Assembly: GCA_945952575.1 (NCBI GenBank)
Contig: CAMFIY010000041.1
Span: 1 to 13,299 of the forward strand
Source of the DNA: an uncultured Leucobacter sp.
GTDB lineage: Bacteria > Actinomycetota > Actinomycetes > Actinomycetales > Microbacteriaceae
Reading direction: 5' to 3'
DNA: 13,299 nt
Part shown: piece after piece, positions 7,697-13,299 of the stretch
Position numbering within the stretch: the first letter of the stretch is position 1
Layout: each line of letters starts with the position of its first letter
Position numbers and translations under genes: made by a program
Notes under the pieces: model-generated
Told to the model about the DNA's origin: nothing
What the model saw: only the letters and a program-made list of their open reading frames with translations
Database searches by the model: none

Positions 7697-7880
7697 CCGC
7701 GATCGACGCAGATCGTATGACGATGAGGAGACCGGGTGTCTGGATAGGTCGAAGCCGCTGCGCGACACCTGCAGACGTGCCAGGCTGAGACCACCACTGC
7801 ACCCCGTCTTTCTGCGCGGTGCGACTGGATGCCTTCGGTCGTGCGGTGCCGGGAGACTCCCTCTGACGTCTGGAGTCACC
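7697..7880 (+). ncRNA. Structured leader, candidate riboswitch or other cis-regulatory RNA
   Basis: The leader of about 185 nt has several local stems. Stem A: CGGGTGTC (7733-7740) with GACACCTG (7764-7771), 8 bp including one G-U. Stem B: GTGCGAC (7819-7825) with GTCGTGC (7838-7844), 7 bp including two G-U. Near the start codon two structures exclude each other. GACTCC (7855-7860) pairs with GGAGTC (7872-7877), which hides the GGAG ribosome binding site; alternatively GGGAG (7851-7855) pairs with CTCCC (7857-7861) and would free it. That is the usual layout of a translational switch. I cannot place it in a known class. GGCTGAGA (7783-7790) recalls the thi-box, but the rest does not fit well. 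The transcription start is inferred from the promoter. Confidence 0.55.
7855..7877 (+). promoter_or_regulatory. Shine-Dalgarno sequestering hairpin upstream of the nucleoside hydrolase gene
   Basis: GACTCC (7855-7860) and GGAGTC (7872-7877) form a perfect 6-bp stem with an 11-nt loop. The 3' arm holds GGAG at 7872-7875, 5 nt before the ATG at 7881, the only plausible ribosome binding site. The competing GGGAG/CTCCC pairing at 7851-7861 would break it. Confidence 0.6.
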
Positions 7881-8924
7881 ATGGGCGACACCCTTTCCCG
7901 CGTTCCCCTCATCCTCGATGTCGACACCGGCATCGACGACTCGCTCGCTCTGCTCTACCTCATGGCGAGCCCCGAGGCCGAGATCCTCGCCATCACCTGC
8001 ACCGCCGGCAACGTGCCCGCGCACCAGGTCGCGATCAACAATCTCGCCTGGCTCGAGCTCTGCGGCTACGACGACGTCGAGGTCGCCCTCGGCGCCGAGG
8101 TGCCGATCATCCAGCCCCTCATGACGACCGAGGAGACGCACGGCCCGCAGGGCATCGGCCATGCCGAGCTGCCGGCGCCGACCCGCGCCCTCTCGGCGCG
8201 CCACGCCACCGAGGTGTGGATCGACGCCGTGCGCCGCCGCCCCGGCGAGGTGATCGGCCTCGTGACCGGCCCCCTCACCAATCTCGCGCTCGCCATCAAG
8301 CTCGAACCCGAGCTGCCGCGGCTGCTGGGGCGCCTCGTCGTCATGGGCGGCTCCTTCAACCACGCCGGCAACACGACCCCCACGACCGAGTGGAACATCG
8401 CCGTCGATCCCGATTCGGCCAAGATCGTGTTCGACGCGTTCTCGGGGCTGCCCGAGGAACGGATGCCCATCGTCTGCGCCCTCGACGTGACCGAGCGCAT
8501 CGAGATGAAGCCCGAGCACATCGCCGAGCTCGCCGTCGCGGCGGAAAGCGAGCCCGCCGAGATCATCGCGCCGGAGGATCCGCCCGAGCAGCGCTCGCAG
8601 GCCTCGAACCGCGTCATCCGGCACCTCTCCGATGCCGTGCGCTTCTACATGGAGTTCCACCTCGCCCAGGATCAGGGGTTCCTCGCCCACATGCACGATC
8701 CCTTCGCTGCGGCGATCGCCCTCGACCCGAGCCTCGGCGTGATGCGTCCGGCCGTGGTCGACGTCGAGCTCGCGGGTACGCTGACCCGCGGGCAGACCGT
8801 CGCCGACTGGCGCGGCATGTGGGGTCGCCCCGCGAATGCCGCCATCGTCGTCGACACCGACCCGGCGGAATTCTTCCGCCGCGTCGTCGACCGGGTCGGC
8901 GCCTTCGCACGCCGCGTGGGCTGA
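7881..8924 (+). CDS. Inosine-uridine-preferring nucleoside hydrolase family protein
   Basis: A 347-residue N-ribohydrolase of the IUNH family, which splits the N-glycosidic bond of ribonucleosides to free base and ribose. The N-terminal calcium motif DVDTGIDD at 13-20 gives D13, D15, D19 and D20. VTGPLTNLALA at 128-138 and VVMGGSF at 153-159 are family blocks. EWNIAVDPDSA at 170-180 supplies the ribose-binding Asn (N172), and HMHDPFAAA at 270-278 gives H272 and the calcium-binding D273. An acidic segment at about 222-240 is rich in Glu and Pro. There is no signal peptide, so it acts in the cytosol. It is the first gene of the operon, 40 bp before the ECF S component, so it probably processes what the transporter imports. 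Base preference cannot be read from the sequence; a vitamin-related glycoside is also possible. Confidence 0.92.
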   Translation: MGDTLSRVPLILDVDTGIDDSLALLYLMASPEAEILAITCTAGNVPAHQVAINNLAWLELCGYDDVEVALGAEVPIIQPLMTTEETHGPQGIGHAELPAPTRALSARHATEVWIDAVRRRPGEVIGLVTGPLTNLALAIKLEPELPRLLGRLVVMGGSFNHAGNTTPTTEWNIAVDPDSAKIVFDAFSGLPEERMPIVCALDVTERIEMKPEHIAELAVAAESEPAEIIAPEDPPEQRSQASNRVIRHLSDAVRFYMEFHLAQDQGFLAHMHDPFAAAIALDPSLGVMRPAVVDVELAGTLTRGQTVADWRGMWGRPANAAIVVDTDPAEFFRRVVDRVGAFARRVG

Positions 8925-8950
8925 CCCGTCCGACACACTCATCGGGATGC

Positions 8951-8957
8951 AAGGAGG
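8951..8957 (+). promoter_or_regulatory. Strong ribosome binding site fixing the S-component start
   Basis: AAGGAGG lies 7 nt before the ATG at 8965, the best Shine-Dalgarno match I found in the window. It favours 8965 over the in-frame ATG at 8947, which lies upstream of this site. Confidence 0.75.
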
Positions 8958-8964
8958 CATTCGA

Positions 8965-9801
8965 ATGTCCGGTAACGCAGTCCAGGATCCCAAGCGGGTC
9001 CGCAACATCGTCCTGATCGCGGCCGGAGCCGTGATCATCATCGCGACCTATCTCTACCTGGTGATCGGTCAGCCGGCGGAGGTCGGGGAGAGCAGCACCA
9101 GCAGCGCCGGCCTCATCGCCATGGGCGGCTACCTCATCGGCGCCGTGCTGCTCGCGATGGGCTCCATCCACCGCCTGCCGACCTCCACCATCGCGATGAT
9201 CCCCGTGGCCGTCGCGCTCAACATCGTGATCGGTCAGATCGTCGCCGTGATCGGCCTGCCCGTCTACGTCGATTCGATCGGCACCGTGCTGGTCTCGGCG
9301 GTGGCCGGGCCCGCGGCGGGCGTCGTGACCGGCATCCTGACCAACGTGATCTGGGGCCTCACGCTCAGCCCGGTCGCCCTCCCGTTCGCGGTGGTGCAGG
9401 TCGTGATCGGCGTGCTCGCGGGCTATGCCGCGCGCTGGGGCATGTTCCGGCGCTGGTATCTCGCACCCGTCGCCGGCGCGGTCACCGGCGTCACCGCCGC
9501 GATGATCTCCGCCCCCATCGCCGCGTTCATCTTCGGCGGCGCCGTGGGCGGGGGTGCGGGAGCGATCGTCGGCGCGTTCCAGGCGATGGGCCAGTCGCTG
9601 CTCGCAGCGACGACGCTGCAGGGCCTGATCTCCGACCCGCTCGACAAGCTCATCACGTTCACGATCGTGGCGGTCATCCTCGCCGCGCTCCCGAATCGCT
9701 TCCTGCAGCGGTTCCCGTTCGTGCGGCAGTACCGCGTGTTCGGGGAGGTCGGCGCGAAGCCGTCGCTGCGCGCTGCGCGCCCCGAAGACGCGGGCGCCTG
9801 A
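8965..9801 (+). CDS. ECF transporter substrate-binding S component
   Basis: A 278-residue integral membrane protein, the substrate-specificity subunit of an energy-coupling factor importer. Hydrophobic segments lie at about 12-34, 49-67, 77-97, 105-127, 138-158, 165-192, 197-215 and 226-244. The core VDSIGTVLVSAVAGPAAGVVTG (102-123) with LTNVIWGL (125-132), and DPLDKLITF (224-232) near the last helix, are typical of the large 'energy-coupling factor transport system substrate-specific component' group. At 278 residues it is longer than common six-helix S proteins (about 180-200), chiefly through an added N-terminal pair of hydrophobic segments and an Arg-rich tail. The substrate is unknown. 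The adjacent hydrolase suggests a nucleoside or related glycoside. Six bases separate its stop from ecfT, so this is a dedicated (group I) ECF operon. Confidence 0.85.
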   Translation: MSGNAVQDPKRVRNIVLIAAGAVIIIATYLYLVIGQPAEVGESSTSSAGLIAMGGYLIGAVLLAMGSIHRLPTSTIAMIPVAVALNIVIGQIVAVIGLPVYVDSIGTVLVSAVAGPAAGVVTGILTNVIWGLTLSPVALPFAVVQVVIGVLAGYAARWGMFRRWYLAPVAGAVTGVTAAMISAPIAAFIFGGAVGGGAGAIVGAFQAMGQSLLAATTLQGLISDPLDKLITFTIVAVILAALPNRFLQRFPFVRQYRVFGEVGAKPSLRAARPEDAGA

Positions 9802-9807
9802 GCGATC

Positions 9808-10602
9808 ATGTCGTCGACCCTCTACGTCGATCGTCCCAGCCCGGTGCACCGGCTCAACCCGGTCACCAAGTTCGTCGCGCTGCTGTCGATCATCGTGATC
9901 GTGTTCGCGCTGCCGTACTGGTGGGTGGCGGCGGTCGTCGTGGGGGCCGTCATCGTGCCGGCCGCCGCGGTGTCGGGCTGCGGAGGCCGACTCGCGAGCA
10001 TCGGCAGCAAGATCCTGCTCCCGATCGTGATCGTGCTCGTGATCGTGCAGGGCCTGACCTTTCCCGGCGGCAGGTCGCCGATCTTCGAGTGGGGGATCCT
10101 CACGGTCACGTCGGAGGGGCTGATGTTCGCCCTGGGCATCGGATCCCGCATCGTCTGCCTCGTGCTCGCCTCGGTGCTGCTCGTGCTCACCACGCATCCC
10201 GGGGATCTCATGGCGGCGCTCACCCAGCGCGGCATGTCGCCCAAGTTCAGCTACATCATCAGTTCGACGCTGCAGCTGATCCCCGCGTTCCGCGACCGCG
10301 CCGACGGGATCCTGCTCGCCCAGCAGGCCCGCGGCCTCGCGATCTCGCGCAATCCGATCAAACGGGTCGGCATCATGATGCCGCTCGTCGGCCCGCTCGT
10401 CCTCGGGATGTTCACCGATGTCGAGGAGCGCTCGACCGCCCTGGAAGCGCGCGGCTTCGGATCCACCGCCCGACGCACCGCCCTCGTGCCGGTCGCCGAC
10501 TCCCTCGCCCAGCGCATCGCGCGCTGGATCATGCCGGCGATCGCTCTCGCCGCGATCGTCGTCCCGATCGTCCTGCCCCTCGTCGCGAAGGCCGCACCGT
10601 GA
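9808..10602 (+). CDS. ecfT: ECF transporter transmembrane coupling protein EcfT
   Basis: A 264-residue membrane protein linking the S component to the two ATPases. Hydrophobic segments lie at about 20-56, 65-83, 103-127, 186-202 and 238-260. The two cytoplasmic ARG motifs that dock in the ATPases are intact: AQQARGLAISR (ARG at 174-176) and ALEARGFGST (ARG at 214-216). The N-terminal LYVDRPSPVHRLNPVTK is the usual EcfT start (S-P-x-H-R-L-x-P-x-x-K). Length is normal. The ATG is 6 bp after the S-component stop, and its TGA overlaps the GTG of the first ATPase gene, so translation is probably coupled. Confidence 0.92.
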   Translation: MSSTLYVDRPSPVHRLNPVTKFVALLSIIVIVFALPYWWVAAVVVGAVIVPAAAVSGCGGRLASIGSKILLPIVIVLVIVQGLTFPGGRSPIFEWGILTVTSEGLMFALGIGSRIVCLVLASVLLVLTTHPGDLMAALTQRGMSPKFSYIISSTLQLIPAFRDRADGILLAQQARGLAISRNPIKRVGIMMPLVGPLVLGMFTDVEERSTALEARGFGSTARRTALVPVADSLAQRIARWIMPAIALAAIVVPIVLPLVAKAAP

Positions 10603-11444
10603 TCACGCTCACAGACGTCTCCTATGCCTACCCCGACGCCGAGCGCTTCGTGCTCGAGCACGTCCATCTCGAAGTCGAACGCGCGACGATCGCCGGCATC
10701 GTCGGCGCCTCCGGCGCGGGCAAGACCACGCTCGCCAAGATCATCTCGGGCTTCATCCCGAACGTCGACGGCGGCGAGCTGAGCGGGAGGGTCGAGGTCG
10801 ACGGCGACGACCTCGTGGGGGTGGCGCTCTCGGAGGCCGTCGCGCGCGTCGGCCTCGTGATCCAGAACCCCTTCAACCAGATCTCCGGCGCGCGCTACTC
10901 CGTGCGCGAGGAGATAGCCTTCGGCCTCGAGAACCTCGGCACGCCGCGCGACGAGATGGCGGAGCGGGTCGCCCGGGTGGCCGAGCTGCTGCGGATCACC
11001 CAGTTGCTCGACCGGTCGCCCTACGCCCTCTCCGGCGGGCAGCAGCAGCTCGTCGCGATCGCCTCGATGATCGTGCTGCGCACGCCGGTGATCGTCATGG
11101 ACGAGCCGACCTCTCAGCTCGATCCCGCGGGCACCCGCATGGTGTTCGAGGTGCTGTCGCGGCTGCGCGACGCCGGTATCACGGTCGTCATCCTCGAGCA
11201 CAAGCTCGAGCTGCTGTGCGAGCACGCCGACCGGCTGCACGTGATCGCAGACGGCCGGGTCGCCGCGTCCGGCAGCCCCACCGAGATCCTGGCCGACCCT
11301 CGAATGGTCGCCTGGGGCGTGGGCTCGACGCGCTACACCCAGGCGGGTCGGCGCGCGCGTGACCGAGGGCTGCTGCCCGAGGGCGCTCCGCTGCCGGTGT
11401 CGTTCGACGAGGCGGCGACCGTCTTCTCGGGAGGCGCGCGATGA
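10599..11444 (+). CDS. ecfA1: ECF transporter ATP-binding protein, first ATPase
   Basis: A 281-residue ABC ATPase with every canonical motif: Walker A GASGAGKTT (36-44), Q-loop VIQNPFNQI (87-95), signature LSGGQQQ (144-150), Walker B VIVMDEP (164-170) with catalytic E169, and switch histidine H201 in ILEHK. The Q-loop followed by N-Q-I-S-G is typical of EcfA. The tail after about residue 235 ends in SFDEAATVFSGGAR, a C-terminal extension common in EcfA proteins. GTG at 10599 gives a 4-bp overlap with ecfT; a start further upstream would run through ecfT. Its TGA overlaps the ATG of the second ATPase gene. It should pair with that protein as a heterodimer driving import. Confidence 0.92.
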   Translation: MITLTDVSYAYPDAERFVLEHVHLEVERATIAGIVGASGAGKTTLAKIISGFIPNVDGGELSGRVEVDGDDLVGVALSEAVARVGLVIQNPFNQISGARYSVREEIAFGLENLGTPRDEMAERVARVAELLRITQLLDRSPYALSGGQQQLVAIASMIVLRTPVIVMDEPTSQLDPAGTRMVFEVLSRLRDAGITVVILEHKLELLCEHADRLHVIADGRVAASGSPTEILADPRMVAWGVGSTRYTQAGRRARDRGLLPEGAPLPVSFDEAATVFSGGAR

Positions 11445-12265
11445 GCGAAGCGGTGCAGGCGCGCGAGGTGCGCTTCGCGGGCGTGCGCTTCCGCTACCCC
11501 GGCGGGGTCGAGGCGGTGCGCGGCGTGAGCCTCTCGATCGGCCCGGGCGAGCGGGTGGCGATCGTCGGCCAGAACGGTGCGGGCAAGACGACGCTCGTGC
11601 GGCATCTGAACGGCATCTTCCGCCCGACCGAGGGGGTCGTGCACGTCGGCGGTGAGACGACCGACGGCAAGACCATCGCGCAGCTCGCGGCCCAGGTGGG
11701 CTACGTCTTCCAGAACCCCGACGAGCAGCTGTTCGCCAGGTCGGTTCGGGCGGATGTCGAGTTCGGCCCGAGGAACCTCGGGCTGCCCGCCGCCGAGATC
11801 CCCGAGCGCGCCGATGAGGCGCTCGCCGCGGTGGGGTTGCTGGCGGAGGCGGATGCGCATCCCCACCACCTCTCGCTCAGCGAACGCAAGCGCGTCGCCC
11901 TCGCGGGGGTGCTCGCGATGCGCACGCCCGTGGTGGTGCTCGACGAGCCGACGACGGGGCAGGACGCCCGCGGGGTCGAGATGATCGCCGGCATCGTCGA
12001 ACGGCTCGCGGCCGAGGGCCGCACCGTGATCGCGATCACCCACGACATGGACTTCTGCGCTGAGCATTTCGAGCGCGTCATCGTGATGGTGGACGGCGAG
12101 GTGCAGGCCGACGGGGATCCGCGCGAGGTGTTCCGGCAGGCGGGCGTGCTCGAGCGCGCCGCCGTCGAGCCGCCCCAGCTGCTCCGCCTCGCCGGGCACC
12201 TGGGGTGGACGGCGGCGCCGCTCACGGTCGACGAGTTCCTCGACGCCTACGCCGGCGGCTCATGA
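11441..12265 (+). CDS. ecfA2: ECF transporter ATP-binding protein, second ATPase with altered signature motif
   Basis: A 274-residue ABC ATPase. Walker A GQNGAGKTT (43-51), Q-loop VFQNPDEQLFA (89-99; the F-Q-N-P-D-x-Q form typical of EcfA), Walker B VVVLDEPTTGQD (164-175) with E169, and H201 in ITHDMDF are intact. The ABC signature reads LSLSERK (144-150) instead of LSGGQ, so both glycines are gone. The partner keeps LSGGQ, so the two nucleotide sites of the heterodimer may differ. The ATG overlaps the ecfA1 stop and the TGA overlaps the EamA gene start, both by 4 bp. The C-terminal tail (about 225-274) resembles the EcfA extension and ends VDEFLDAYAGGS. Confidence 0.92.
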   Translation: MSEAVQAREVRFAGVRFRYPGGVEAVRGVSLSIGPGERVAIVGQNGAGKTTLVRHLNGIFRPTEGVVHVGGETTDGKTIAQLAAQVGYVFQNPDEQLFARSVRADVEFGPRNLGLPAAEIPERADEALAAVGLLAEADAHPHHLSLSERKRVALAGVLAMRTPVVVLDEPTTGQDARGVEMIAGIVERLAAEGRTVIAITHDMDFCAEHFERVIVMVDGEVQADGDPREVFRQAGVLERAAVEPPQLLRLAGHLGWTAAPLTVDEFLDAYAGGS

Positions 12266-13110
12266 CCGGCTTCGCGATCCTCGCGCTGCTCGCCTCGGTC
12301 CTGCTCGGGATCTCGGACTTCCTGGGCGGCACGCTCTCCCGCAGACTGCCACTGCTCACCGTTCTCCTGCTCTCGCAGGCGGTGGCGACGCTGGTCGTCC
12401 TCCCGCGCCTCATCTGGTTCGAGCCCTCGGCGGGCGACATCGGCCGGGCCGTCCTGTGGGGCGTCGTCGGCGGGGCAGCCGTCTCGGCCGGGATGGCCGC
12501 GCTCTACCGCGCGCTCGCGATCGGCACCATGGGGGTGGTCGCGCCGATCGCCGCGCTCAGCGTGCTCGTACCGGTCGTCGCGGGTATCGCCTCCGGGGAC
12601 TCGCTCGGCCCGGTGCTGATCGCGGGCATGGCGGTCGCCGTCGTCGGCACCGTGCTGGCGAGCGGGCCGGAGGTTCGTCGTCGCGGTGGAGGCGGCGGCG
12701 TGCTGTCGATCCTGCTGGCGCTTCTCGCGGCCGCCGGCTTCGGCGTCTCGAACCTCACGCTCGCGTGGGGCAGCGCGCACGACATGACGATGACGCTGCT
12801 CGGCAACAGCGTCACCGCGTTCGTGATCTATCTCGTCGCCGGGCTCGTCACCCGCACCGTCCCCCGGGCTTCCGGGTGGCCGCTCGTCGGCATCGTGGCG
12901 ATCGGCGTGCTGGGCTTCTCGGCGAATCTGTGCTTCGCGCTCGCGAGCCGCTCAGGGCTGCTCTCGGTCGTGGCGGTGTTCGCCTCGCTGTTTCCCGCCG
13001 TGACGGCCCTGCTCGGGTGGTGGGTGCACAAGGAGCGGCTCTCGGCGCTGCAGGCGATGGGGGTGCTGCTCGTCTTCGCGGGCGTCGGGGTGGTGGCCGG
13101 CTCGAGCTGA
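12262..13110 (+). CDS. EamA/DMT-family membrane transporter
   Basis: A 282-residue protein with about ten hydrophobic segments in two similar halves (about 3-136 and 147-282), the layout of drug/metabolite transporter (EamA) permeases. Marks include LLGISDFLGGTLSRR (14-28), ALYRALAIGTMGVVAPIAAL (80-99) in the first half, and the matching ALASRSGLLSVVAVFASLFP with LGWWVHKERLS in the second, the usual E-R/K position near the ninth helix. Family members mostly export amino acids, nucleobases, nucleosides or other metabolites. I chose ATG at 12262 because it overlaps the ecfA2 stop (ATGA) and starts directly at the first helix. Coupling to the ECF operon suggests export of a product of the imported compound, but the substrate is not readable. 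Confidence 0.88.
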   Translation: MTGFAILALLASVLLGISDFLGGTLSRRLPLLTVLLLSQAVATLVVLPRLIWFEPSAGDIGRAVLWGVVGGAAVSAGMAALYRALAIGTMGVVAPIAALSVLVPVVAGIASGDSLGPVLIAGMAVAVVGTVLASGPEVRRRGGGGGVLSILLALLAAAGFGVSNLTLAWGSAHDMTMTLLGNSVTAFVIYLVAGLVTRTVPRASGWPLVGIVAIGVLGFSANLCFALASRSGLLSVVAVFASLFPAVTALLGWWVHKERLSALQAMGVLLVFAGVGVVAGSS

Positions 13111-13114
13111 GCTG

Positions 13115-13146
13115 CGCGATGCGCGGTGAGGAGGCACGCATCCGCG
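13115..13146 (+). terminator. Hairpin ending the ECF operon
   Basis: CGCGATGCG (13115-13123) pairs with CGCATCCGCG (13137-13146), 9 bp with one bulged C and a 13-nt loop. It starts 4 bp after the EamA stop and ends 6 bp before the next -10. No U tract follows. Its position suggests it separates the operon from the menA-like gene. Confidence 0.5.
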
Positions 13147-13152
13147 ACGGCC

Positions 13153-13158
13153 TAGGAT
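13153..13158 (+). promoter_or_regulatory. -10 element of the menA-like gene (leaderless-type)
   Basis: TAGGAT lies 7 nt before the GTG at 13166 with no ribosome binding site between, the same layout as aspC, glcB and menE. Confidence 0.6.
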
Positions 13159-13165
13159 CGACAGC

Positions 13166-13299
13166 GTGAACGAGCATGCCAATCATCCCCGCAAGTCCGG
13201 CAATCCCGCGGTGCGCGCGGCGGCCGAGCGGCGCGCGGCTGCGGGGGCTCCCGCCCGTGTGACCTGGCGCGACTGGGTCGGCGGCGCACGGCTGCGCAC
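13166..13299 (+). CDS. menA: 5' part of a gene, probably 1,4-dihydroxy-2-naphthoate polyprenyltransferase (MenA)
   Basis: The first 44 codons of a gene cut by the window edge, starting GTG. A polar, Ala/Arg-rich N-terminus (GNPAVRAAAERRAAAG) is followed by VTWRDWVGGARLR at the edge. MenA proteins begin their first helix with W-x-x-G-A-R-x-R-T-L-P, and actinobacterial ones often have such a polar extension, so the last residues fit MenA well. MenA would attach a prenyl chain to dihydroxynaphthoate in the membrane. menE lies 5.5 kb upstream on the same strand. Only the opening of the motif is visible, so this is a probable call, not a certain one. Confidence 0.6.
   Translation, partial: MNEHANHPRKSGNPAVRAAAERRAAAGAPARVTWRDWVGGARLR

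Noticed and set aside
7717..7788. A 23-codon leader-peptide candidate (ATG at 7717, TGA at 7786-7788)
   Set aside because: No ribosome binding site precedes either ATG, there is no run of codons for one amino acid, and it conflicts with the strong structure in 7733-7771.
7697..7880. Cobalamin, FMN, glycine and classical purine riboswitches
   Set aside because: I looked for the conserved core strings of each class as I remember them and found none in workable order. Only weak thi-box similarity remained, reported as a separate finding.
8836..8964. An upstream extension of the S-component frame overlapping the hydrolase gene
   Set aside because: The frame is open back to 8836, but AAGGAGG at 8951-8957 sets the start at 8965 and the extra residues are not membrane-like or conserved-looking.
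12205..12261. An upstream extension of the EamA gene into ecfA2
   Set aside because: The extra 19 residues are Arg/Gly-rich shadow sequence. The ATG at 12262 forms the same 4-bp ATGA overlap as the other operon genes and begins directly at the first helix.

Overview
The window is high-GC DNA (roughly 65-75 % where I counted) with GC-rich third codon positions and short gene spacing. Several TANNNT -10 hexamers lie 6-7 nt from a start codon with no ribosome binding site between, the pattern of leaderless actinobacterial genes. Gene content (malate synthase G, MenE/MenA, a siderophore-interacting flavoprotein, ECF transport) fits an actinomycete, probably Microbacteriaceae. The family level is inference from gene content and style.

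Layout. (1) 1-1050, plus strand: the tail of an unidentified gene, then a protein made of two nearly identical NTF2-like (DUF4440/SnoaL-type) domains. Its first ~18 residues look foreign to the rest. (2) 1084-5463, minus strand: glcB (malate synthase G), aspC (class I aminotransferase) and a siderophore-interacting FAD protein. glcB and aspC each have their own leaderless-type promoter; the flavoprotein gene follows aspC by 29 bp. (3) 5515-7598, plus strand: an IclR-family regulator divergent from glcB, then menE overlapping it by 4 bp. A perfect 9-bp inverted repeat lies in the glcB/iclR promoter region. (4) 7659-13110, plus strand: a promoter, a leader of about 185 nt with an apparent Shine-Dalgarno-sequestering switch, and a tightly packed operon: nucleoside hydrolase, ECF S component, EcfT, EcfA1, EcfA2, EamA permease. 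The last four junctions are 6 bp apart or overlap by 4 bp. (5) 13166-end: the first 44 codons of what looks like menA, with its own leaderless promoter.

How it works together. The main system is the operon in (4). An ECF importer of unassigned substrate is encoded with a cytosolic N-ribohydrolase and an EamA-type permease. The simplest reading is uptake of a nucleoside or nucleoside-like vitamin precursor, cleavage inside the cell, and possibly export of one product, under control of a leader RNA. This cassette sits between menE and the menA-like gene, which look like parts of one menaquinone locus. Next to them, glcB and its divergent IclR regulator form a compact glyoxylate-responsive unit. 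I see no rRNA, tRNA, CRISPR array, transposase or IS element.
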